Below, one piece after another: positions 35,859 through 44,071 of a stretch of 64,000 nucleotides of DNA (position 1 is the first letter of the stretch; each line of letters opens with the position of its first letter). Position numbers and translations under genes: made by a program. The DNA lies in assembly GCA_000503195.1 (NCBI GenBank), contig AYSC01000013.1, positions 1 to 64,000 of the forward strand. The letters are read 5' to 3'. The stretch is from Blastomonas sp. CACIA14H2 (lineage in GTDB: Bacteria; Pseudomonadota; Alphaproteobacteria; Sphingomonadales; Sphingomonadaceae). The notes below the pieces were generated by a model. It had not been told where the DNA came from. It saw only the letters and a list, made by a program, of their open reading frames with translations, and made no database searches.

Positions 35859-38495
35859 ATGAACGAAGCCCTTCCCCAGCGCGATGCCGATCGCTTCCTG
35901 CGCATGGCCAGGGCAGAGCAGCAGGGCAAGCTCACCGTCTATCTCGGCGCGGCGCCTGGCGTCGGCAAGACCTATCGAATGTTGCAGGAGGCCGCGCGGC
36001 GCAAAGCCGAAGGCGAGGACGTGGTCGTCGGGGTTGCAGAAACCCATGGCCGGGGCGAAACTGAAGCCCTGCTCGCACCGTTTGAAATCCTGCCGCGGCG
36101 TCCGGTCGAGCATCAGCGCCACCGACTCGAGGAGTTCGATCTCGACGCCGCGCTGGCGCGGCGACCCAGCCTGGTGCTGGTGGACGAACTGGCGCACACC
36201 AACGCGCCGGGCAGCCGCCATCCCAAGCGCTGGCAGGATGTTGCCGAACTGCTCGCCGAGGGGATCGATGTCGCCTCCACGGTCAACATCCAGCATATCG
36301 AGAGCCTGAACGATCTGATTGCCGGGTTCACGCACATCCGGGTGCGCGAGACGATCCCCGACAGCTTTCTGGAAGACGCCGAACTGATCGTTGTCGATCT
36401 GCCGCCCGAGGCGCTGATCGAGCGGCTGCGCGCGGGCAAGGTCTATCTGCCCGACACCGCGGGCCGCGCGCTCGCCAATTTCTTCACGCCCAACAAGCTG
36501 GCGGCGCTTCGCGAACTTGCGCTGCGCTTTGCCGCGCACAATGTCGATCGCCGGCTCAGCAGCCAGCTCGAATTGAGCGGCGAGCGGGCGGATTTCGTCT
36601 CCGGCGAACGGTTGATGGTGGCGGTCAGTCCCGGACGCGGCGGTGCGCGGGTGGTCCGACAGGCCAAGCGCATGGCCGATCTGCTGCACGCCCCCTGGAC
36701 CGCCGTCGTCGTGGAGAGTGCAAGCGCGCGCGGAGTCGCGGGAAGCCAGCGCGAACAGCTTGCCGACAATCTGGCGCTGGCTTCGTCGCTGGGCGCTTCG
36801 CTTATGACCGTCGCGGCGCAGGATGTCGGCCAGGCACTGGTCGAACAGGCCCGCGAACTGCGCGCCAGCCAGATCGTGATCGGCAAGAGCAGGCGCAGCC
36901 GCTGGTTCGAATGGCGGCACGGATCGGTGGCGCAGGATGTCATCCGTCACGCCCGAAGCATCCCGGTGCATGTCGTCCCGCTCGACGAGGCCGACGAAAA
37001 GCCGGTGCGGGCTTATGATCCCTATTCGCAGCGCGACAATGCCATCGCCTTTCTCGCCGTCGCGGCCGTCGTGGGCGTGCTCTACCTTCTGAAGCCGTGG
37101 ATCGCCCCCGGCGCAATCGATCTTCTGCTGCTGTTTCCGGTGGTCATCGCCTCGATGTTCCTGCGGATGCGGGCCGGGCTCTGGGCGGCGTTATGGGCGG
37201 CTCTGGGCTATAATTTCTTCTTTATCGAACCGCTCTACACGCTCTCGATCCACAGCCCGGCAGATCTTGTCACCTTCATCGTGCTGGCGACGGTTGCAGG
37301 TGTGATCGGTGGGCTGGCGGGCAAGGTGCGCCGCCAGGCCGAAACCAGCGCAGGGGTCGCCAGGCTAAACGCCTCGCTCGCCCGCTTTGCCGGACTAATG
37401 GGTGCTCTGTCCGACCGGGACGAGACCGCCAGGGTCGCCTGTAGGGAAATCGGCAATCTGCTGGATGTGCAGGCGATGATCGTGTCGCTGGAAGACGGCG
37501 CGGTCGTCGTGCGCGGCAATGAGGACTTTGCGCAGCTCGAGATGGTCGATGAGACCGCCGCGCGTTGGGCGCTGGAGCACGGCCAGACGGCGGGCCGCGA
37601 CACCGGCACGCTGGCCTCGGCCGACTGGCAGTTTCACCCGCTCAAGACCGCACTCGGCATCATGGGGGCGCTGGGCGTGGCACGATCGACCAACGAGCGC
37701 GTGATCCGCCCCGATGACGCGACCCTGCTGGCTTCGCTGGTTGATCAGACCGCGCTGGCGCACGAGCGCCTGGTGCTCGAGGCCGAGGCGCGGCAGGTCG
37801 ATGGCTTGCGCGAACGCGATCGGCTGCGCGGGGCGCTGCTCGGCAGCATCGCGCATGACCTGCGCACGCCGCTCACCGCCGTGATTGCCGCGACCGAGGC
37901 CATACCGGCCGAGGGCACCTTTGCCGACGAGGTGCGCATCGCGCGCAGCGAGACGCGCCGGCTGCAACGCTTCCTCAACGATCTGCTCGAAGCCTCGCGG
38001 ATCGAGGACGGATCGATCGAGCCGAAATGGGAAAGCGTGGACATGACCGACATCATCCACGCCGTGCTGCGCGATTTGCGCCAGGACCGGCCGGGAAGTC
38101 GGGTGACGGCAAGCATCGATGCCGATTGCCCCCTGATCGAAAGCGATCCGCTGCTGCTGCGCCACGTGTTCATCAACCTGATCGACAACGCGCTCAAATT
38201 CTCGCCGCCTCACAGTCGGGTGGATGTCGAGGCTTTCGTTCAGAATGACGCGTTGCTGTGCCGCGTTTCCGACCGTGGCCCTGGGCTGCCTGCGGACCAG
38301 CACGGCATGTTTGACCGCTTCCACCGGCTCGAAGGCGGCGACCGCGTGGGCGGGTCGGGGCTGGGTCTGTGGATTGCCAAGAACTTTGTCGCAGCCCTAA
38401 GGGGCCGTATCGTCGCATCGAACCGCGAAGGCGGCGGTGCGTTGTTCGAGATTGCCCTGCCGCTGACCGAAGCGGCCAGACCGGATCAGCCTTGA
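35859..38495 (+). CDS. kdpD: osmosensitive potassium channel sensor histidine kinase KdpD
   Basis: An 878-aa sensor kinase. The N-terminal KdpD domain has Walker A GAAPGVGKT and the block VDELAHTNAPGSRHPKRWQDV, followed by a Usp-like domain (about 240-370). Four membrane helices (DUF4118) lie near 390-490, then a GAF-like region, the HisKA site GSIAHDLRTPLTAV and an ATPase domain with NLIDNALKFSP and GSGLGLWIAKNF. It senses low potassium or turgor and phosphorylates KdpE, whose start follows the kdpD stop by 1 base. Confidence 0.96.
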   Translation: MNEALPQRDADRFLRMARAEQQGKLTVYLGAAPGVGKTYRMLQEAARRKAEGEDVVVGVAETHGRGETEALLAPFEILPRRPVEHQRHRLEEFDLDAALARRPSLVLVDELAHTNAPGSRHPKRWQDVAELLAEGIDVASTVNIQHIESLNDLIAGFTHIRVRETIPDSFLEDAELIVVDLPPEALIERLRAGKVYLPDTAGRALANFFTPNKLAALRELALRFAAHNVDRRLSSQLELSGERADFVSGERLMVAVSPGRGGARVVRQAKRMADLLHAPWTAVVVESASARGVAGSQREQLADNLALASSLGASLMTVAAQDVGQALVEQARELRASQIVIGKSRRSRWFEWRHGSVAQDVIRHARSIPVHVVPLDEADEKPVRAYDPYSQRDNAIAFLAVAAVVGVLYLLKPWIAPGAIDLLLLFPVVIASMFLRMRAGLWAALWAALGYNFFFIEPLYTLSIHSPADLVTFIVLATVAGVIGGLAGKVRRQAETSAGVARLNASLARFAGLMGALSDRDETARVACREIGNLLDVQAMIVSLEDGAVVVRGNEDFAQLEMVDETAARWALEHGQTAGRDTGTLASADWQFHPLKTALGIMGALGVARSTNERVIRPDDATLLASLVDQTALAHERLVLEAEARQVDGLRERDRLRGALLGSIAHDLRTPLTAVIAATEAIPAEGTFADEVRIARSETRRLQRFLNDLLEASRIEDGSIEPKWESVDMTDIIHAVLRDLRQDRPGSRVTASIDADCPLIESDPLLLRHVFINLIDNALKFSPPHSRVDVEAFVQNDALLCRVSDRGPGLPADQHGMFDRFHRLEGGDRVGGSGLGLWIAKNFVAALRGRIVASNREGGGALFEIALPLTEAARPDQP

Positions 38496-38496
38496 A

Positions 38497-39180
38497 ATGC
38501 GCAAAGACGTTCTGATCATCGATGACGAGCCCGCCATCCGACGGCTGCTGATCGGCGCTCTCGAGCGCAATGCGTTGTCGCATGTCGAGGCTGGCACTGC
38601 GGGCGAAGCCTTGCGCCTCGCCACCATCGAGCCTTGTCCCCTCGTCGCGCTGCTCGATCTGGGGCTGCCCGACCGAGATGGCCTCGAAATCCTGCCGCAG
38701 CTCGCAGCGTTGGGTATCGCGGTGATCGTGCTGACGGCGAGGGACGCCACTGACGAGAAGGTCGCAGCGCTGGATCTTGGTGCAGACGATTTCGTGACCA
38801 AGCCTTTTGACAGCGAGGAACTACTCGCGCGCATCCGCTCGGCACTCCGCCGCAAGGCCGGGCCACAGGCGGACAGCGCCAAGCGCCAGTTCCTGGACGG
38901 CAGCATCGACCGAAATACCCACCGCGTGACCATTCGCGGCCAGCAGGTCGGTTTGACGCCGCGCGAGTTCAACCTGCTCTGGGCACTATCCGACCGGCCG
39001 GGTCGGGTCATCACGCATGATCGGCTGCTCGAAGAAGTCTGGGGACCGGCGCACCGGCAGGATCTCGACTATCTGCGGGTCGCGGTTCGTGCGCTGCGCC
39101 GCAAGATCGAGCAGGACCCGACACACCCCAGGCTGATCATCAACGAGCCGGGCATCGGCTATCGCATTACAGTGAGCTGA
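38497..39180 (+). CDS. kdpE: two-component response regulator KdpE
   Basis: A 227-aa OmpR-type regulator. The receiver domain has the acidic pair IIDDEPAIRR, the phospho-acceptor Asp in LLDLGLPDRDG and Lys in DDFVTKPFD. The C-terminal winged helix has LTPREFNLLWAL and DYLRVAVRALRRKIEQDP. It activates the kdp operon when phosphorylated by KdpD. It is the last gene of the operon. The 324 bp after it (39181-39504) hold no gene, but contain one copy of a short intergenic repeat core. Confidence 0.95.
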   Translation: MRKDVLIIDDEPAIRRLLIGALERNALSHVEAGTAGEALRLATIEPCPLVALLDLGLPDRDGLEILPQLAALGIAVIVLTARDATDEKVAALDLGADDFVTKPFDSEELLARIRSALRRKAGPQADSAKRQFLDGSIDRNTHRVTIRGQQVGLTPREFNLLWALSDRPGRVITHDRLLEEVWGPAHRQDLDYLRVAVRALRRKIEQDPTHPRLIINEPGIGYRITVS

Positions 39181-39301
39181 GGCGGTTTCGATGTATTGGA
39201 CTAGTCAGATCCGGAGTGAACCGCTAAGGCAATTTACTGCCGTTATTCAAAGCATTTGGCTAGCTTCTGCGCCGCGTACCTGCGGCTTGCAGAAGCGGGC
39301 G

Positions 39302-39317
39302 GTCCGCTTTCAGGCAA
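39302..39317 (+). repeat. short intergenic repeat core, copy 1
   Basis: GTCCGCTTTCAGGCAA occurs here and again, identical and in the same orientation, at 40358-40373. The two copies bracket the GST gene. Confidence 0.5.
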
Positions 39318-39504
39318 ACTTGCTACCAGCGCAAATGCGGTCCATCTAGTCTCATATCTGAGGTGGTCCCGCCTGTCGGCAGCGTCTGCGAACGCCCACA
39401 CACTTCCAGAATCCAACTGCGCTAGACATCTGTGCCTGACACCTGTGGGTTCGGGCACAGCCGACTTTCCGATGCTTGGCGGCTCCCCGTGTTTGGAACG
39501 ACCC

Positions 39505-40119
39505 TTAGGTGGATACACTAGGCCGCGACGATACACGCGCGTGCCAGTCGCCTACGGCCTGGTTGCCTAACAAGGGATCAAGTCCGATCAGTGCCGCGAA
39601 ATCAATCACCGTAAGTGCGACGATATCAGCGATCGTAAAACTGGGTCCGGTTAGGAATGACCTTCCGTCCGCCAGCTCAGTATTGAGCCACTGCATCGCG
39701 CGTGCCAGCACCGCCCGGTTGGACTCGCCAAAGACCACATGTTGCTCGATCAGGGCCGCCGTGGCCGGGTGCGCATGACGCCAGTACATCTTTATCGATT
39801 CACCAATATGGATATCAATCCGGCGCGTCCACATGTCGATCAGCGCCCTTTCGATGGCGCTGTTGCCAAAGAGTGGCGGGTCGGGATGTAATTCTTCAAT
39901 GTAGCGACAAATGGCAATCGTTTCAGATATTGTCGTGCCATCCTCGAGTTCGAGTACTGGCACCTGGCCCAGTGAATTGCGGCACAGATGATCTGCTAAC
40001 TTATGTTCCTGCTCGACCAAACTCAACATGATTTCGGGCAGAGCAATGCCCTTCTCTTTGGCAAAGATGCGCACGCGGCGCGGGTTCGGCGCGGGCATGT
40101 TCGCGCTATACAATTTCAT
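39505..40119 (-). CDS. glutathione S-transferase
   Basis: A 204-aa cytosolic GST. The thioredoxin-like N-terminal domain begins MKLYSANMPAPNPRRVRIFAKEKG and carries the glutathione-binding block GQVPVLELEDGTTISETIAI (the ES/ET pair). The helical C-terminal domain has FTIADIVALTVIDFAA with the conserved Asp N-cap. AAGGGGA lies before the ATG at 40119. It stands alone between two intergenic repeat copies, so its physiological partner is unclear. Confidence 0.92.
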   Translation of the reverse strand: MKLYSANMPAPNPRRVRIFAKEKGIALPEIMLSLVEQEHKLADHLCRNSLGQVPVLELEDGTTISETIAICRYIEELHPDPPLFGNSAIERALIDMWTRRIDIHIGESIKMYWRHAHPATAALIEQHVVFGESNRAVLARAMQWLNTELADGRSFLTGPSFTIADIVALTVIDFAALIGLDPLLGNQAVGDWHARVSSRPSVST

Positions 40120-40357
40120 GTAATTTGTCCCCTTGATGATTAGATGCGGAAGTCGAGAGTGGCACCGCCCCTGCGAACCGCGTCGGGGCTGAGGTTTTAC
40201 AGATAGCCGCAAGATCCTTTCGGCATGCAGCTTGTTTGGTAACATCGCACGAGCAAACGCTTGAACGTCAGCTCTTGCTCGAAGCTGACCTTCAGAGCCC
40301 CCATCAGGAATGACCGGAATGTCCCAAACTCGGCTATTCGGACCACTGGCAGCGATG

Positions 40358-40373
40358 TCCGCTTTCAGGCAAT
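40358..40373 (+). repeat. short intergenic repeat core, copy 2
   Basis: The second identical copy of GTCCGCTTTCAGGCAA, inside the 366-bp stretch from 40120 to 40485 that otherwise holds no supported gene. Confidence 0.5.
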
Positions 40374-40485
40374 TGCATGGGGCCGCAATGGCTGAAATCG
40401 GAGCGCATCGCAGAATGTCGCTTTACGAATTCCTAGACGCCCTTGCATCCCTCAGCATGCGGCGGCTGCCTTCCAAGTTGCCCGC

Positions 40486-40704
40486 TCAATCGCCAACCTC
40501 ATAAAACATCGGATTCCGCAGCCATTCCTCAATGGCCGATTCCCGCCACCCGCAGCATCGCTCGGCGATCTTAACCTGCCTCGGGAACGTCCCGGCCTGT
40601 ATCTTGCGGTAGAGCGTCGCCCGCGAGAGCCCCGTGCGATCGAGCACGGTATTGAGCCTTAGGAACCTTTCGGGTGCATGGGATGCCATGGCCATTGTCT
40701 CCAT
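40486..40704 (-). CDS. AlpA family excisionase-like regulator
   Basis: A 72-aa helix-turn-helix protein: RFLRLNTVLDRTGLSRATLYRKIQAGTFPRQVKI, then WRESAIEEWL. This is the AlpA/MerR-like fold found on integrative elements and plasmids, where it often controls the integrase or excision. Both ATG 40704 and ATG 40689 are possible starts. It faces away from the ArdC remnant and belongs with the plasmid-derived debris around it. Confidence 0.88.
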   Translation of the reverse strand: METMAMASHAPERFLRLNTVLDRTGLSRATLYRKIQAGTFPRQVKIAERCCGWRESAIEEWLRNPMFYEVGD

Positions 40705-40902
40705 CCGGTGATGTGATCTGCCCCTGCCTGCGATGAGATTGGCGATGTGGCGCTGCGCGTCAATCGAACGGCATGCGGCTGCTTCGCAGGCTTTGGGGCA
40801 GGGGAGCGCTACGCGTCTGTATTGGGATGCAGCAGCGTAAGCAGATTATTTCTGCTCACGGTGTCTCTTGATGTTTCAGCGCTTTGCCAGCGCGTCTGCG
40901 GT

Positions 40903-41060
40903 CGCCGCTGCGCGGCGGCGTTTGCCCCGCTCGGGCGGGACACTTGGGGGCCGTCAATCGCCTCTGGCCACGCCAGGCCAGCGCGCAACCCGCGTTGCGG
41001 GTCCTACACTCCGTTGCGGTGCCTTACGGCATGCGCGCTGTCCGTTGCAGCGTGGCCGCC
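40903..41060. other. hairpin-rich leader upstream of the ArdC remnant
   Basis: Several short perfect stem-loops follow each other: CGCCGC/GCGGCG (40903-40917), CCCGC/GCGGG (40926-40939), CTGGCC/GGCCAG (40964-40981) and ACCCGC/GCGGGT (40988-41002), with weaker ones to 41060. No gene is supported from 40705 to 41126. On conjugative plasmids such structured leaders upstream of anti-restriction genes can act as single-strand promoters; here that is inference. Confidence 0.4.
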
Positions 41061-41126
41061 CTGCGATCTCTCGCCGCCCCCCAGCGCCCCTCCCGGGCCG
41101 GGATACGGTGGGAAGGAGACAGGACA

Positions 41127-41357
41127 ATGGAACACAGCACTACCCGACAGAGCCTCTACAGCGAGGTCACGTCACGCATCATCGCCGAGCTCGAGCAGGG
41201 ACGTCTTCCCTGGGTGCAGCCCTGGGATACATCGCTTTGCGGTTGCACCATGCCGCACAACGCAGCCACCGACCGGCGGTATTCGGGCATCAATGTCCTG
41301 ATCCTCTGGGCCGAAGTGGCCTGCAAGGGTTACGGTTCGCAGCGCTGGCTGACCCAC
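41127..41357 (+). pseudogene. truncated ArdC-type antirestriction protein
   Basis: MEHSTTRQSLYSEVTSRIIA, then GRLPWVQPW, NAATDRRYSGINVLILW and SQRWLT are the N-terminal single-stranded-DNA-binding domain of ArdC (DUF1738). GGAAGGAGACA precedes the ATG. After SQRWLT, near 41352, family similarity stops abruptly, and the following DNA in another frame is relaxase sequence. A deletion has therefore joined two plasmid genes. The metalloprotease domain of ArdC is lost. Confidence 0.8.
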
Positions 41358-42141
41358 CCGCACGCTCAGCCGCGAGCGGGGCAAGGATATGGCGAGCGAC
41401 TATGCGCAGCAGTCGGAGACGGCAGCGGAGCAGCAGCCGCAGCGCGAGGTTCGCGCCGGGCTCAAGGTCAGCCGCAGTGGTCATCTTGCCGATCTGATCA
41501 AGGGCGCGTCTGCAACTCCCCAGCGCGAGCCGGTTGCGCAGGCGCGCGTGAAAGTCACATTGCCGGAACAGGCGAGCGACAAACAAGCTTTCGACAAGGC
41601 AGTGCAGCGGTTCGCGCGGGTGGCGCAGGGCATTGTTGCCATGCGCGACAAAGGTCTTCAGCCGCTGGCATCGCAGCGGACCGCGCTGGACAAGGCCGGG
41701 GCCGAACTCAATGCGTTGAGACCCGACAGCTTTGGCGATCTGCGCAGGGCAGTTAACCGCGATCTGAGCCTGATCCCTGAAGCCGTGAAGGGCAAGACCG
41801 ATCGCGCCATCCAGGCGATGGAGCAGCAGGCGAAATTGCGTATCGAGGCGCAGCGCGTTGCTGCCGCCAACGAACGGCGGGCAGACAGTTTTGTCGATCA
41901 GTGGCAGCGGCAGTCCGAGCAATATCGGGCACTGCGAAAGAATGGCAGCGCGGCGGCTTCGGACAAGGTGCGGGCTTCGCTCGTTGGCATGGCGAAGGGG
42001 CTGGAGCGCGATCCGCAACTCGAGTCGGTGCTGGCAAATAGGCGTCCGCAACTCGGGCTGGACGCTGTGAGCACGAAAACGCTGTCTCAGGACCTCCAGA
42101 AATCGCTTGGCATCTCGCGCGGGCTCGGCATGGGGATGTAG
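41358..42141 (+). pseudogene. C-terminal fragment of a Ti-type conjugative relaxase (TraA/MobA-like)
   Basis: The frame opens at RTLSRERGKDMASDYAQQS, a join characteristic of TraA-type relaxase-helicases, and runs 250 residues from ATG 41389 to the natural C-terminus (VSTKTLSQDLQKSLGISRGL). The region is helical and rich in Arg and Gln, with no relaxase or helicase motifs left, so it has no nicking activity. It could still be translated from 41389, but no ribosome-binding site is obvious. Confidence 0.75.
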
Positions 42142-42222
42142 CTTTGCGGGATGGACGAAGCTGAGCCTGATGCCACCCCTGACGAAATCCCCCTGGAGCA
42201 GGCGCTGGAGGCGGTTGCGCGG

Positions 42223-42510
42223 CGGCTGATCGTCAGCGATAACGGGACCGAGTTCACCGCCAATGCGATCCTGGCCTGGTGCAAGGATCACGCGATCGAC
42301 TGGCACTACATCGCCCGCGGCAAGCCGATGCAGAACGGCTACGTGGAATCGTTCAACGGGAGGATGCGGGACGAGCTGTTGAACGAGACACTGTTCCACG
42401 GCCTCGATCACGCCCGTGCCGTGATCCCCGAGTGGGCGGAGGATTACAACACCTGCCGCCCACACTCCTCGATCGGATACCAGACCCCCGCCAGCTATGC
42501 GGAAACGATT
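42223..42510 (+). pseudogene. C-terminal remnant of an IS3-family transposase (OrfB)
   Basis: [19 protein letters not shown] carries the second catalytic Asp of the DDE integrase core, and [20 protein letters not shown] carries the final Glu. [20 protein letters not shown] is the usual IS3 OrfB ending. The first Asp and everything before it are missing. Upstream (42151-42222) the frame carries an unrelated acidic start, [19 protein letters not shown], possibly the beginning of another plasmid gene. Confidence 0.85.
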
Positions 42511-42548
42511 TTTGCAATGGGGTCAGGCATGCCTGACCCCATTGCAAA
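42511..42548. repeat. 38-bp perfect palindrome
   Basis: The 19 bases TTTGCAATGGGGTCAGGCA are followed directly by their exact reverse complement, with no spacer. It abuts the transposase remnant. It may be two inverted insertion-sequence ends joined head to head. From 42549 to 43030 I see no supported gene. Confidence 0.9.
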
Positions 42549-43030
42549 CAAGGCGCCGAAAGGCATAACCACAACCGCCGCGGCTATAATCAGAGCTGGA
42601 TGAAAGTCCCGTGGCAGGTCAGCTGCTTTTGGTGAACGATCCGGAGCGTTGGAACGCCATTCAGGCTGGAGTGCGTTTGTCGGAAGCAAACAGCGGCGCG
42701 ATCGCGAAGTGCTCCAAGCGGGCGGCAAAGCGGAGGCTGAAAAGTGTCGGGTGCTCGATCGAGGTCAGGGCGACGGATTGATAGGGAGGCCTGAATGCAT
42801 CGAGAATTTTCCGATGTTCGATGCGGATAGCCGCTCGGCAACCGACCTCCAAGGACTGGGACTAAGCCGCCGTTTGGAGTTCATCGATCGAACGACCGTT
42901 TAGACCAAAAGCTGACCGTAGGCTCCATATATCGCATTCTCCATAGCGATCATTCGGCGGCGCTGATTTTTCTCCGGAGTACGCCGGACCGAACTGGGCC
43001 GTAACTCCGCTTGGAGCCAAAAAACGCCGG

Positions 43031-43939
43031 TCACGCTGACAGCAGGCCCGCCTCATCTTTAATCAGTTGCATCAACCATCGGAGACCCTGATCATTGCCT
43101 TTGAGCCGATGCCATTGCATCAGCTCTCTGATCTCCGGACCTTTCAGTGGAAGGGGGTGAATACAGATCGGATATATCCGGGCAAACAAGTCGGCATGGC
43201 GACGATGCAGCGTCGCCACGCGGTCCGTATCCAGGATCGCGCGTGGCAGCGCGGCAAAGCTGGGAACCTGCATCGCTACTTTGCGTTCGACGCCATGACG
43301 CGCGAAATAGCTTTCGGTGATCGTCGGCATTCGTTCCTGACCAAATACGGCAATCACGTGCTGCGCAGCGAGGAACTGCTCGCTAGATATTGACCCCGCA
43401 TATCGCCCTCCACCCCACGTGATGACAGCATCCTCGTCATGGAACAGGACATGATGCGGGTGATCCTCGATCATATAGTCGGATACGGTGACCATGATGT
43501 CGATGTCGCCGTCGCGGAACTGCCGGAAATGCTGCGGCCCCGGTGAGCTCAAGTCGAAATTGACATGAGGTGCGAGCCGTCCGGCGCGGGCGAGCGCGCG
43601 GGCGATAACGACGTCATATGCATAGTCCGACACAACGATCCTGAAGTTGCGCTTAGAGGTCAGCGGATCGAACTCATCGGCGCTCGTAATCCGAAACCGG
43701 ACAAAGTTCAGCATTTCGCGAATGGGGCCTTCGAGTTCTAGGCCCTTGGCCGTTGGGACCATCTTGCGCCCCATCTGCATCAGCAACTCGTCGTCAAAAT
43801 AGTGCCGCAGACGACCCAGCGCCGCGCTTACCGATGGCTGACTGAGGTTGAGGCGGAGGGCGGCGTCGGTGACACTGCGCGTCTCGAGCAACACGTCGAG
43901 CGTGACCAGCAGGTTGAGATCTAGGCCATCGAAGCGCAT
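43031..43939 (-). CDS. LysR-type transcriptional regulator (NodD-like)
   Basis: A 302-aa regulator. The N-terminal winged helix reads MRFDGLDLNLLVTLDVLLET, then SVTDAALRLNLSQPSVSAALGRLRHYFDDELL. The effector domain follows from about residue 90. It is most like the NodD/LinR/PcpR branch that responds to aromatic compounds. ATG 43939 is chosen over 43954 because it is the usual family start and because a LysR box lies directly upstream. It is divergent from the TonB receptor and probably controls the catabolic cluster. Confidence 0.92.
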   Translation of the reverse strand: MRFDGLDLNLLVTLDVLLETRSVTDAALRLNLSQPSVSAALGRLRHYFDDELLMQMGRKMVPTAKGLELEGPIREMLNFVRFRITSADEFDPLTSKRNFRIVVSDYAYDVVIARALARAGRLAPHVNFDLSSPGPQHFRQFRDGDIDIMVTVSDYMIEDHPHHVLFHDEDAVITWGGGRYAGSISSEQFLAAQHVIAVFGQERMPTITESYFARHGVERKVAMQVPSFAALPRAILDTDRVATLHRRHADLFARIYPICIHPLPLKGPEIRELMQWHRLKGNDQGLRWLMQLIKDEAGLLSA

Positions 43940-43954
43940 GGCCCGGCCTAACAT

Positions 43955-43969
43955 ATAGGCAAATCCTAT
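43955..43969. promoter_or_regulatory. LysR-type operator box (T-N11-A)
   Basis: ATAGG-CAAAT-CCTAT is a perfect 5-bp inverted repeat that contains the T-N11-A core of LysR sites. It lies in the divergent promoter between the regulator and the TonB receptor, 15 bases upstream of the regulator ATG, where autoregulation would be expected. Confidence 0.65.
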
Positions 43970-44071
43970 GACAAGAATTTGATCAATTCATTTTTCAAAA
44001 TCTTCGATGGCTGCGATCAGTCACCCACCGGCGCGGCAATGTATCGCGCTCAATTGAGAGGGGAGGCCTTC

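Noticed and set aside
40747-41301. Plus-strand open frame of 184 codons before the ArdC remnant
   Set aside because: Low-complexity translation of hairpin-rich DNA; the ArdC start at 41127 in another frame has a ribosome-binding site and family similarity.
42590-42903. Small open frames after the palindrome
   Set aside because: No family similarity, ribosome-binding site or clear coding pattern.
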